Source: SVFI01 sp045643145 (GTDB taxonomy: Bacteria; Bacillota; Clostridia; Lachnospirales; Lachnospiraceae). From it: a stretch of DNA of 64,000 nt. Below the pieces are notes generated by a model. The model made no database searches. It worked only from the letters and a program-made list of their open reading frames with translations, and was not told where the DNA came from. Each line of letters begins with the position of its first letter. Within the stretch, counting starts at the first letter, position 1. Location of the stretch: the NCBI GenBank assembly GCA_045643145.1, contig JAZUKG010000232.1, forward strand, positions 57,505-121,504, in the 5' to 3' direction. The position numbers were made by a program, and so were the translations under genes. Below are positions 10,101-17,845 of the stretch, piece after piece.

Positions 10101-10172
10101 TTCACCTGTAAAAAGATTTGGTCTGGTGGCAATATCCTGTTTTTCCTGTAAATAATCTGCTGTAATATGCAT
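7119..10172 (-). CDS. Large DUF6240-like protein of the flagellin operon with FliK-like C-terminus
   Basis: This 1017-residue protein has no signal peptide or membrane helix. Most of it is helical, with repeated blocks of the type LxxLHExxxPxTKExF and short helices that suggest internal duplications. Residues about 870-970 (VNMKIQIKDENADRPNAKVN, then GGQVLAQFVSDESQIKGYI) look like the C-terminal domain of hook-length regulators of the FliK family, which form a beta-rich fold followed by a helix. I believe it corresponds to the DUF6240 group of Lachnospiraceae flagellar loci, but this is from memory. Co-transcription with flagellin and fliS 30 bases downstream supports a flagellar role. The function is otherwise unknown. 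Confidence 0.6.
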   Translation of the reverse strand: MHITADYLQEKQDIATRPNLFTGENVSQVKEKGPVNGIEFSFGKNKTGIGAYEKQKSTFQKYKQEAMLTDAGMYKRYMTVMAQTMSKEDFSKMVKEGVHPGKVDPRDAVTIMDHIKAEMAKGGVVISGFNGQADIDPEVLQEITKDAGYAQSLYASFNEQNLPLNEDIAKESVDSFDKLSQLTQDGLKDDAKAYLLQNELAPSVENIYLASHSGITSQSEAGNSYFIDQQGYVGKRSGDQDFEQIKGQVEAVIKKAGLEANEKTMQEAKWLMDKEICLTEDNLLKLHEMNETDFPMTKEAFAKKIAGGVEDGFTPMSTDLCAPSVKEQAIKSQEALSGIEEKTVAYAASLNQELTIRNLTYIQAQEEIKEYASLDEKQLKAVADLQSARLYMSVSANISLLKTGISIDTKPLSQLVDALKDLQDEKIRWGLTTGDKDSDDLLAESISKTQELKEMPAGVLAKAVNTDTFLSIRMLHKEGSALRDTYEKQNQSYEALMTKPRQDLGDRISKAFQNVDDLLKENGLEINKDNQRAVRILAYNQMDITYDHIVKVRTADQTVNELFDKMTPAATLQMIRDGINPLEEDIDTLHEYFDKQETSFEERSEKYSHFLYQMEQKKEISPQERESYIGIYRLMTQIQNTDDRAIGRLIADNRELSLSNLLSALRTGQNKGMDYSVNDEFGAVNSQQKGKSISDQIGSYYQHKTGEFLSMATPEMIERSQITMDSTLGDLVRSLDQLKEESFERINDSQEYAKRQYDDFKSTLADVSELEDTLFEENVSLSTENMASLYLLTKEKSDTFQKLDHAKFEETMDKVWQQFEGKEEAMQSYEQMTKDLEEVLNERMNMEGQTSLDIRELSLLSKQLSVASKMARKQTYEMPAYVQGQLVNMKIQIKDENADRPNAKVNVSLPNGGQVLAQFVSDESQIKGYIATTDLGEKDMLLEKVEKFKEDILSKTGKEADIMIIQSDTVSETGLRSETFAGKQMRSDKTAELTEQGSTSDTSSLYQTVKMFMMLLA

Positions 10173-10196
10173 AAGCTTCTCCTAAAATTAAATAAA

Positions 10197-10224
10197 AAAG
10201 GGTAAGTCCTTTGACTTACCCTTT
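10197..10224 (-). terminator. Terminator of the TPR-glgB unit
   Basis: A perfect 12-bp hairpin (AAAGGGTAAGTC / GACTTACCCTTT, four-base loop) is followed on the minus strand by TTTTTTATTT. It ends the glgB transcript and lies just upstream of the ribosome site of the next gene. Confidence 0.9.
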
Positions 10225-10252
10225 ATTTCGGCTATTTTTATTTATTTCTTTA
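10225..10252 (-). promoter_or_regulatory. Sigma-28 (sigma-D) type promoter for the flagellin operon
   Basis: On the minus strand TAAAGAAA (10245-10252) and GCCGAAAT (10225-10232) are separated by 12 bases. The flagellar sigma-28 consensus is TAAAGTTT, 11 bases, GCCGATAA. The GCCGA core is intact and spacing is off by one. It precedes the 1017-residue gene, flagellin and fliS, which is where such a promoter is expected. Predicted initiation falls inside the first arm of the glgB terminator. Confidence 0.65.
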
Positions 10253-10274
10253 CTTTCCTTCAAGGCTCGTATTC

Positions 10275-12191
10275 TTAGAATAAGAACATAGCACTTCCAT
10301 ATGCAGGAAGAGTAAAGCTGATACTATAATCTCTTCCGTTGCATTCTATCTTTTCTGCAGCGATTTCCTTTGGAATCACACATCCGTTTCCTCCAAAGCA
10401 TTCTTCATCACTGTTTAATAAGAGTTTATATTTTTTCTTTTTTGGAACTCCGATGCGATAGTTTTGTCTTTCCATCGGTGTCATATTTAATACAACCAGA
10501 ATATTGTTTCTGCCGTTTTCAGATTTACGCATATAAGAATATACACTGTTTTCCTTATCGTCTGCGTTAATCCATTCAAAACTCTTCCAGTTATTGTCAT
10601 TTTCATAAAGACAAGGATATTTATTATATGCTTCCAAAAGCTTTTGCATATAATATTTCATAGAGCTGTGTTCTTTATCCTGAAGATAATGCCACTCAAG
10701 CTCTCTGGCTTCTGACCATTCACAATCCTGTCCAAAATCCTGTCCCATGAATAAAAGCTTTTTACCGCAATGTGTAAACATGTAGGTAAAGCCGGTTCTA
10801 AGGTTAGCAAATTTATCTGTATAGTATCCCGGCATCTTGTTCAGCATAGAACATTTCAAATGCACTACTTCATCATGAGAAATCGGTAAAATATAATTTT
10901 CACTTTCATTGTAGCTCATGGCAAAGGTCATGGCATAATGATTATCTTTTCTAAAGATAGGATCCAGCTTCATATAATTACAGAAATCATGCATCCATCC
11001 CATATTCCATTTAAAAGTAAATCCGAGTCCGCCTTCCTTTGGATCTCCTGTTACCATAGGCCATGCGGTTGACTCCTCGGCAATCATCATAGTTCCCGGA
11101 TATTTTACCTTCATCATAGAATTTAAATGTTTAAAGAATTCAATCGCGTGAAGATTTTTATTATTACCATATTCATTTGGAACCCACTGACCGTCTCTTC
11201 TGCCATAATCCAGATAAAGCATAGAAGCTACCGCATCTACTCTGAGTCCGTCAATGTGGAATTTCTTTACCCAGAACATTGCATTGGCAATCAGGAAATT
11301 CACTACTTCCTTCTTTTCATAATTGAAAATCTTGGTTCCCCAGTCAGGATGTTCACCCTTTCTGGTATCCGGATGTTCGAATAATGGTTCACCATCAAAA
11401 TTGGCAAGTCCAAACTCATCTCTTGGGAAATGAGCCGGAACCCAGTCTAAGATAACTCCGATTTTATGCTTGTGAAGTGTATTAACCAGATACATAAAAT
11501 CCTGTGGTGTTCCGTATCTGGAAGTTGGTGCATAGTATCCTGTTACCTGATATCCCCAGGAACCGTCAAAAGGATGTTCTGAAATACCCATAAGTTCAAC
11601 ATGAGTGTATTTCATTTCCTTTACATATTCTACAAATCTGTCAGCAAACTCTCTGTAATTGTAAAATCCTGTTTCATCTTCATCCTCTACCGGATGTTTC
11701 ATCCAGGAACCGATATGACATTCATAAACTGCCATCGGCTTTTTATTCGGATCACTTTTTGGTTTTTCTGTCATCCAGTTATCATCTGACCATTTAAATG
11801 TAGTCAAATCTGTAATAACGGATGCATTGTCCGGACGAAGCTGCGCCTGATTTGCAAACGGATCCGCTTTATAAATTTTCTCACCGGATTTGGTTGTGAT
11901 GACATATTTATATAAGTCTCCGACTTTTGCTCCTTCTACAAACAGAGCATAAATTCCACCGTCACCCAGACGAGTCATATTATCTTTAAAAATATCCCAG
12001 TTATTAAAGGTACCAACTACATTTACATATTCTGCATGTGGTGCCCATACTGCAAAATAAACACCCTCTTTGCCATCTAAAGTTGTTTTATGAGCACCCA
12101 TTTTTTCATATATTTCATAATGAGTTCCCTGTGCAAAGAGATACTGATCATCTTCTGTTAAAAATAAAGGGTTTTTTATTGTATTACTCAT
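10275..12191 (-). CDS. glgB: 1,4-alpha-glucan branching enzyme
   Basis: This 638-residue cytoplasmic enzyme introduces alpha-1,6 branches into glycogen. It has an N-terminal CBM48 beta-sandwich (about 25-115) and a GH13 barrel with the conserved regions visible: DWVPAHFP (249-256), GLRVDAV with nucleophile Asp319, AEES with Glu372 as acid/base, and ISHDE with Asp440 as transition-state stabiliser. A C-terminal beta domain ends the chain. Length fits GlgB. Only 25 bases separate it from the large upstream gene, so both likely share one promoter. No other glycogen gene is nearby, so why it is paired with that gene is not clear. Confidence 0.95.
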   Translation of the reverse strand: MSNTIKNPLFLTEDDQYLFAQGTHYEIYEKMGAHKTTLDGKEGVYFAVWAPHAEYVNVVGTFNNWDIFKDNMTRLGDGGIYALFVEGAKVGDLYKYVITTKSGEKIYKADPFANQAQLRPDNASVITDLTTFKWSDDNWMTEKPKSDPNKKPMAVYECHIGSWMKHPVEDEDETGFYNYREFADRFVEYVKEMKYTHVELMGISEHPFDGSWGYQVTGYYAPTSRYGTPQDFMYLVNTLHKHKIGVILDWVPAHFPRDEFGLANFDGEPLFEHPDTRKGEHPDWGTKIFNYEKKEVVNFLIANAMFWVKKFHIDGLRVDAVASMLYLDYGRRDGQWVPNEYGNNKNLHAIEFFKHLNSMMKVKYPGTMMIAEESTAWPMVTGDPKEGGLGFTFKWNMGWMHDFCNYMKLDPIFRKDNHYAMTFAMSYNESENYILPISHDEVVHLKCSMLNKMPGYYTDKFANLRTGFTYMFTHCGKKLLFMGQDFGQDCEWSEARELEWHYLQDKEHSSMKYYMQKLLEAYNKYPCLYENDNNWKSFEWINADDKENSVYSYMRKSENGRNNILVVLNMTPMERQNYRIGVPKKKKYKLLLNSDEECFGGNGCVIPKEIAAEKIECNGRDYSISFTLPAYGSAMFLF

Positions 12192-12216
12192 GTTTTTTCC
12201 TCACTTCCTGTGTTTA

Positions 12217-15200
12217 TTAATTCATGAAATCCTTTTCTCTTAATACAATCATATCATTGTTATCGTAACGTTTTGCAAAAATAACATCCATAAAATGACC
12301 GACATTCTTTCTTTCGGCATTGGAAATCGCATCTGTTACCATCAATCTGACTTCATCTACTGTTACTGCATGGTCAATTGACTGACGTTCTTCAATTCGA
12401 TTATATAGTGCTAAAGTTCCCATATCGTCAATGGAATATTCCATACTGTTCGCATATTCCTTACCGAATTTTACCAGTCCGTCATTATCCAAAGCTGTAA
12501 TATCAATGTTTACATTAAAGATATCATAAAGTCTTGCATAGCTTCTTGTTAATCTTTCAATGTTTCTCTTTGTATCTACCAAAGCTACAACAATACCATA
12601 TTCTACAGTATCATTTAATTTGTTTGCCAGACTAACGATGGTATTCTGACTTAAATCTCCGGCATGATCGATAATTAATAATCCGTTCTTTAACTTTTCT
12701 ACGAGCTCCGGTATATCTTTTTCAGAAAGGTCAGATGCTTCACATACTTCTGATACCTTTGAATATTTATCATTTGTTTCCTTTAAGTACGCATCGAAAT
12801 TTTTTGCAATTTCAATAGGATGTGTTCCTACTTCTCCGGTAACAATTACATTTCCTGAGAATGGAATAAAGGTAATAGAATCAAGTGCTGAAGCAATCTG
12901 AGTTGCTAAATCCTTGGTTTGAGCCAGAGATCCAAATAAATCCTTTTCTGTCTTGGTTAATGCACGTGGTTCTGACGGATTTACCGGATTTGCCGGTGCA
13001 ACTGGTGTCGGTGCTACCTGAAGAGGAGCTTCTGACTGAGATGTACTGTCATCCATCTGAGACATTTCCTGAGATAATGCTTCTACCTGGATATTAGTTG
13101 TATCATAATGCTGATTTGATAACTCAGTCATTAACTTTTCTTCTAATCCGTTGATTTCTGCAGTATTAAAGGTTGATTCTAACATCTTTTCCTTTTCTTC
13201 TGCATCACGTTTCATCTTAAGTGCCGCCTGAACTGCTGCCATTTTTGCAGCTTCCATTGCAGCATTTTCATCTGCAACTTCTTCTTTTAATGTTTCTTCC
13301 GTTTTCGGCTCTTCTGCAGGAATTCCCTCAGCAATTTCTTCTGCTTTTAGTTCTTCCTCTACAGGTGCTTCTACTACAGGGGCTTCTTCTTTTTCAGGTT
13401 CTAAAGCTTGCGCTACTTCTTCTTTCACTTCCTGAATACTTGGAACATCATCACCTAACTGGAATGGTTTGATTTCTTCCTCTTCTTCAGGTTCTTCCTT
13501 TACTTCTTCCGTGATTTCTTCTGCTTTCGGTTCAGCAGGTACTTCTTCTTTTACCTCTTCTACAGATTCATTCACAACTTCCGATACTATTGCTTCAGCT
13601 TCTTTCACAGGTTCTTCAAGTGATTTTTCTTCTGTTTCCTGAACCTGAACTTCTGCCTCTGCCGGTGTTTCCTCTGTAACTTCTTTTATTACTTCTTCTG
13701 TAACTTCCTCTGTTGTTTCTTCTGCAGCTGTTGTTTCTTCTTCTGTTACTTCTTCTTCCTTAGCGGCTTCTTTTGCTGCTAATTCAGCTGCCTGTTCTTC
13801 TTTTTTCTTCTTTGATAAATTGATATCTGCTAATGTATCAGCAATAGAAGGAGCCATCTTTTCGTCTGATCCGGAGAATACACCCTTAAACAGACTGGTA
13901 ATTCTTGATAATCCCTTCTGTTCTTCTTCTTTTTCTTCTAACTCATCCTCAATTAGTGCATCTTCTACTTCTTTTGCTAAATCTTCTGTTTCAGAGAAAA
14001 TATCTAAAGAAGGAGTTAATACATCAATCTGATTTTCAGGCTCATTCTTAAATCCTTCAAAATCAGAGAATAACGGACCTGTCTGTTCAAGCATACGTTT
14101 TTTCATTTCATCGATATGCTTTTCTTCATTTTCCTTTTTGGTCTTTTCCCATTCGCCCATAATATCGGAAAAACTGAGCTGTCCGGTAATCTGCTCCTGA
14201 ACCATTGGTTCTTCTTCAGGAGTATTTTCAACTTTCTCTTCTTTTTCTTCTTTTACTTCTTCCGCTTTTTCTACTGCCGGAACAGTCTGCTGTGCAACCT
14301 GCTGTGCTACTTGCTGCGCTGCCTGCTTTGCAGCCTCCATAGCTACTGTTTGCATTGCCTGAATAAATGCTTCAGGTAATGGTTCATTTTGATTAAAAAT
14401 CAGAGGAGTAATTTCTTTTTCAGGAGCCTTTGGTTCTTCTTTTACTTCTTCCTCAGCTGCTTCTTCGGCTACCTCTTCCGGTTCTTCCTCAGTTTCTTCC
14501 GGTTCTTTGGCTACTACCTCATCTTCCGATTCTTTGGAAATTTCCTCTTCCTCTTTCGCTGCTTCCTCTACGACTTCTACTAATTCTTCAAAAACATCCG
14601 ATTCCAGTTTCACTGCTTCTTCAGCTACTTCTTCGGCTGTCTCTGTTGTTTCTTCTTCAGCCTTTTCTGTGTCTTTGGCTACTGCCTCATCTTTTGATTC
14701 TTCAGAAATCTCCTCTTCCTCTTTCGCTGCTTCCTCTACGATTTCTACCAATTCTTCAAATGATTTGGTTTCTAATTCTACAGCTTTATCATCCGTTTTT
14801 GGTTCTTCTGAAACTTCTTCTTTCTCTTCTTCTGCTTCAGTTTCTTTTGATTCCTCAGCTTTTTCTGCCTCAGTCTCTTCAGTTACTTCTTCAGCAGCCT
14901 CTTCTACTTTTTCTTCTGTTGGCTCTTCTGAAACTTCTTCTTCTTTATCTTCTGCTACTTCAGTTTCTTTTGATTCCTCAACTTTTTCTGCCTCAGTCTC
15001 TTCAGCTACCTCTTCAGCAGTTTCTTCTACTTTTTCTTCTGTTGGTTCTTCTGAAACTTCTTCTTTTTCTTCTTCTGCTTCAGCTTCCTTTGGTTCCTCA
15101 GCTTTTTCTGCCTCAGTCTCTTCAGTTACTTCTTCAGCAGCTTCTTCAACTTTTTCTTCTGTTGGCTCTTCTGAAACTTCTTCTTTTTCTTCTTTATCTT

Positions 15201-16575
15201 CTGCTACTTCAGTTTCTTTTGATTCCTCAGCTTTTTCTGCCTCAGTCTCTTCAGCTACCTCTTCAGCAGCCTCTTCTACTTTTTCTTCTGTTTCAGAAGC
15301 TTCAGATGCTTCTTCACCCTGATCTGCAATTTTTGCCGCTTCAAAAATTGTATCAATCGGAAGTGCTCTGGTTGCATCATCTGCTTCCATATCTTCCTGT
15401 GCAAAAAGCTTTGCCAAATCCTTTGCTAATACTTCCTGCAAATTGATTGTGCTATATTCATCATCCACATCAATTGTCTTGACCTGAATATCTAAATCAT
15501 CATCTTTTTTCTCTGCCTTTTCAGGAACAATCTTCATATCGGCATCTTCATCATCTTCTTCCAATGCCTCTTCTTCCTCAATTACTTCCTCCGGCTCATC
15601 TTCTGCTTCGTCTGACTCTTCTGTATCCTCTACATCTTCTTCCTCTAAAGCTTCGTCTTCCATGGTTTCATCATCAAGGATTTCTTCTTCAAGATCTTCT
15701 TCTAATACTTCCTCGTCTTCTAATTCCTCTTCCGGCTCTTCGTCTTCCAGACTCTTTTCAACATCCTTTTCTGTAAACACGCTTAAATTGAAAAGACGCT
15801 TTGTTCCGCCTGTTTCCTGAGCAATCTTTTTAGACGGCATCTTAGCAGTCTTTGCTTTTGCTGCTTCAACCGTCTTGATTTCTATTGACATAGAAGGTTC
15901 TACTTCTTTTTCTTCTTCCTGAGGTTCCCCTGCCTCTACTGCAGCAATTGCTTCCAGCTCAGACATAAATCTGGCATTGTATTTTTCCTGCTGCTGAAGT
16001 GTTAATGGTGCATGAAGCATTTTAAGCTCCATCGCCTTTACAACATACTTACCTTCACCAAACCAAAGAATCAATTCATCACATTCTTCTACACATCTGG
16101 TAGCAAGTCCGATTCTATGATACAGATAAGCGAGCTCATATGCCCATTTTTCTCTGTAATCACGTTTTTTGTATTCTTCCAGCACAGCAATACGTTCTTC
16201 CAAACTTACATCCTGTGCTTCATATAAACGATACTGAAGAATAAAACGTCCGGTATCTTTTGGCGCAATTTGAACAAATTCTTTATAATATTCTACTGCC
16301 TGAACAGTTTCTTCCAATTTAATAGAAAGCTCACATAAAGAATAAACGATCTTTCTGGAACCCGGCTGTAAATCGTATGCTAATAAGAGAACCTCTTTAC
16401 TGTCCTCATATCTTCGATTCATCTTATAAAGTTCACTGACTTTGCAGAGCATAACAACACTTCTGACCCTTCTCCAGTCGATTGTGTCAGCTATTTTAAC
16501 TGCTTGTACATACTCTTGTTCATCAATTAAAGAGTTGATTTCCTCAGCTCGAATTCGATATTCATATTTATCCAA
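12217..16575 (-). CDS. Large TPR protein with acidic repeats and degenerate AAA-like C-terminus
   Basis: This 1452-residue protein has three parts. Residues 1 to about 205 are TPR-like helix pairs (YKMNRRYEDSKEVLLLAYDL, YYKEFVQIAPKD). Residues about 215-1170 are extremely Glu-rich and low in complexity, with four near-identical 40-43 residue units around 429-592. Residues about 1190-1452 form a globular domain. That domain has a Walker A-like turn TGEVGTH near 1243 that lacks the P-loop Lys and a Walker B-like strand GLLIIDHAGD near 1299. It resembles the AAA+ fold of CbxX/SpoVK-type ATPases with the active site lost. There is no signal peptide. It may be a scaffold. A consensus promoter lies upstream and glgB follows. 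I do not recognise a named family. Confidence 0.6.
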   Translation of the reverse strand: MDKYEYRIRAEEINSLIDEQEYVQAVKIADTIDWRRVRSVVMLCKVSELYKMNRRYEDSKEVLLLAYDLQPGSRKIVYSLCELSIKLEETVQAVEYYKEFVQIAPKDTGRFILQYRLYEAQDVSLEERIAVLEEYKKRDYREKWAYELAYLYHRIGLATRCVEECDELILWFGEGKYVVKAMELKMLHAPLTLQQQEKYNARFMSELEAIAAVEAGEPQEEEKEVEPSMSIEIKTVEAAKAKTAKMPSKKIAQETGGTKRLFNLSVFTEKDVEKSLEDEEPEEELEDEEVLEEDLEEEILDDETMEDEALEEEDVEDTEESDEAEDEPEEVIEEEEALEEDDEDADMKIVPEKAEKKDDDLDIQVKTIDVDDEYSTINLQEVLAKDLAKLFAQEDMEADDATRALPIDTIFEAAKIADQGEEASEASETEEKVEEAAEEVAEETEAEKAEESKETEVAEDKEEKEEVSEEPTEEKVEEAAEEVTEETEAEKAEEPKEAEAEEEKEEVSEEPTEEKVEETAEEVAEETEAEKVEESKETEVAEDKEEEVSEEPTEEKVEEAAEEVTEETEAEKAEESKETEAEEEKEEVSEEPKTDDKAVELETKSFEELVEIVEEAAKEEEEISEESKDEAVAKDTEKAEEETTETAEEVAEEAVKLESDVFEELVEVVEEAAKEEEEISKESEDEVVAKEPEETEEEPEEVAEEAAEEEVKEEPKAPEKEITPLIFNQNEPLPEAFIQAMQTVAMEAAKQAAQQVAQQVAQQTVPAVEKAEEVKEEKEEKVENTPEEEPMVQEQITGQLSFSDIMGEWEKTKKENEEKHIDEMKKRMLEQTGPLFSDFEGFKNEPENQIDVLTPSLDIFSETEDLAKEVEDALIEDELEEKEEEQKGLSRITSLFKGVFSGSDEKMAPSIADTLADINLSKKKKEEQAAELAAKEAAKEEEVTEEETTAAEETTEEVTEEVIKEVTEETPAEAEVQVQETEEKSLEEPVKEAEAIVSEVVNESVEEVKEEVPAEPKAEEITEEVKEEPEEEEEIKPFQLGDDVPSIQEVKEEVAQALEPEKEEAPVVEAPVEEELKAEEIAEGIPAEEPKTEETLKEEVADENAAMEAAKMAAVQAALKMKRDAEEKEKMLESTFNTAEINGLEEKLMTELSNQHYDTTNIQVEALSQEMSQMDDSTSQSEAPLQVAPTPVAPANPVNPSEPRALTKTEKDLFGSLAQTKDLATQIASALDSITFIPFSGNVIVTGEVGTHPIEIAKNFDAYLKETNDKYSKVSEVCEASDLSEKDIPELVEKLKNGLLIIDHAGDLSQNTIVSLANKLNDTVEYGIVVALVDTKRNIERLTRSYARLYDIFNVNIDITALDNDGLVKFGKEYANSMEYSIDDMGTLALYNRIEERQSIDHAVTVDEVRLMVTDAISNAERKNVGHFMDVIFAKRYDNNDMIVLREKDFMN
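14800..15291 (-). repeat. Four tandem coding repeats of 120-129 bp in A-B-A-B order
   Basis: Within the acidic region of the 1452-residue protein, four units of 43, 40, 41 and 40 residues each begin TEEKVEE and end VSEEP. Units 1 and 3 share AEEVAEE and TEVAEDKEE, while units 2 and 4 share AEEVTEE and EAEEEKEE. The boundaries are about 15291-15163, 15162-15043, 15042-14920 and 14919-14800. Confidence 0.85.
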
Positions 16576-16634
16576 AATTCTTCACCTCAATTTAAAAAAT
16601 TCTAAAAAGTTTACTTATAATCCCACTCCGTTTA

Positions 16635-16663
16635 AGTGTATCACACTGGCTATTTCATGTCAA
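16635..16663 (-). promoter_or_regulatory. Promoter of the TPR-glgB unit
   Basis: On the minus strand TTGACA (16658-16663), 17 bases, then TACACT (16635-16640) form a near-consensus sigma-A promoter about 60 bases before the ATG of the large TPR gene. Confidence 0.7.
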
Positions 16664-16748
16664 AATGAGAACACAGATATTTCATGATTTTTAGGCAAAA
16701 AAAAAGCACCACCCCGCAGCCTAAAGCTACGAAACGATACTTTATAGT

Positions 16749-16820
16749 GCGCGATCAGGGGCTCGAACCCTGGACACCCTGATTAAGAGTCAGGTGCTCT
16801 ACCAACTGAGCTAATCGCGC
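16749..16820 (-). tRNA. tRNA-Lys (CTT)
   Basis: A 72-base cloverleaf reads on the minus strand with acceptor GCGCGAT/ATCGCGC, D arm GCTC/GAGC, anticodon stem CCTGA/TCAGG around loop CTCTTAA, five-base variable loop, and T arm CAGGG/CCCTG with loop TTCGAGC. Anticodon CTT decodes AAG. CCA is not encoded. A run of nine T follows about 35 bases downstream on the same strand, but no convincing terminator stem could be drawn. Confidence 0.95.
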
Positions 16821-16939
16821 GTTTCTTATGAATTACTCACAACGCAAGTGTTATTATAGTATATGTATTTCCATATTGCAAGTACTTTTTTTCACTTTTT
16901 TAATTTTTTTTCTTCTTTTTTTTCAATCCTAACTTTTCC

Positions 16940-16968
16940 TTGTGATGTTTTACTAAAATAGCTATAAT
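16940..16968 (+). promoter_or_regulatory. Promoter of tatD
   Basis: TTGTGA (16940-16945), 17 bases, then the perfect TATAAT (16963-16968), 38 bases ahead of the tatD ATG. Confidence 0.65.
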
Positions 16969-17005
16969 TCAAGGGAAGATAAAAGAAACTAGAAAAGAGA
17001 ATAAA

Positions 17006-17779
17006 ATGATAATTGATACACATGCACATTATGATGATTCTCAGTTTGATGAAGACCGAGATCAAATGCTCGCAGACTTTGAACAAAATCATATTGAAAA
17101 AGGCATTTTAGCCACAGCTTCTGTCAATAGTATAAATAGAGTAATGTCTTATATAGATACCTATCCGAATATTTACGGAATGCAGGGCGTTCATCCGGAT
17201 GAAGTCGGTGGTATGACGGATGATTTACTTTTACAGATGGAAGAAAACTGTAAACATTCTAAAATAGTGGCCATTGGTGAAATCGGACTGGATTATCACT
17301 GGAATGTAGAAGCCAAAGAAATTCAAAAAGAATGGTTTACCAAGCAGTTAGAGCTTGCCATCAAAACAAATCTTCCTGTCTGTATCCATTCAAGAGACAG
17401 TGCCCAGGATACCTTTGATATTTTAAAGGAATATTCTGACAAACAGGTAAAAGGTGTGATACACTGTTATTCCTATAGTCCTGAAATGGCTATAGAATAT
17501 GTAAAAATGGGATATTATATCGGAATCGGTGGTGTTGTTACCTTTAAAAACGGTAAAAAATGCAAAGATACTGTCAGAGAGATTCCTCTCGAACGTATTG
17601 TATTAGAAACAGATGCTCCTTACCTTTCGCCGGAGCCTTTCAGAGGAAAACGAAACGAATCTTCTTATTTAAAGTATGTCGCTGAAGAAATAGCTGCTAT
17701 CAAGGAAATTAGTGCAGAAGAAGTCATCAGACAGACTACAATCAATGCATATACCATTTATCCAAAGCTTAACAATTAG
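17006..17779 (+). CDS. tatD: TatD-family metal-dependent deoxyribonuclease
   Basis: This 257-residue TIM-barrel hydrolase is of the TatD/YcfH family, which acts as a metal-dependent DNase in DNA repair and turnover. Metal ligands are visible as THAHYDD near the start (HxH), Glu in AIGEIGLDYH, His in PVCIHSRDS, His in GVIHCYS and Asp in LETDAPYLSP. Length is typical. In many Firmicutes a TatD gene precedes rsmA, as here. The ribosome site upstream of ATG 17006 is weak (AAAGAGAA). The pair points toward the origin, against the main replication-aligned gene direction on this arm. Confidence 0.93.
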   Translation: MIIDTHAHYDDSQFDEDRDQMLADFEQNHIEKGILATASVNSINRVMSYIDTYPNIYGMQGVHPDEVGGMTDDLLLQMEENCKHSKIVAIGEIGLDYHWNVEAKEIQKEWFTKQLELAIKTNLPVCIHSRDSAQDTFDILKEYSDKQVKGVIHCYSYSPEMAIEYVKMGYYIGIGGVVTFKNGKKCKDTVREIPLERIVLETDAPYLSPEPFRGKRNESSYLKYVAEEIAAIKEISAEEVIRQTTINAYTIYPKLNN

Positions 17780-17845
17780 CAATGCCGAAACATTTATTTT
17801 ATTATTTTACATTTGAATAATATATTCATAAATAAAGGAGAAAAA

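Noticed and set aside
14430..15446. Long plus-strand ORF of 338 codons opposite the acidic repeats, and a 271-codon Ser-rich ORF in another frame
   Set aside because: Both are antisense shadows of the GAA/GAG-rich repeat coding region. They are nearly all Leu/Pro or Ser/Ala, have no ribosome site and no start context.
16696..16740. Terminator of tRNA-Lys
   Set aside because: A run of nine T on the minus strand follows the tRNA, but I could not draw a stem of more than a few pairs before it.
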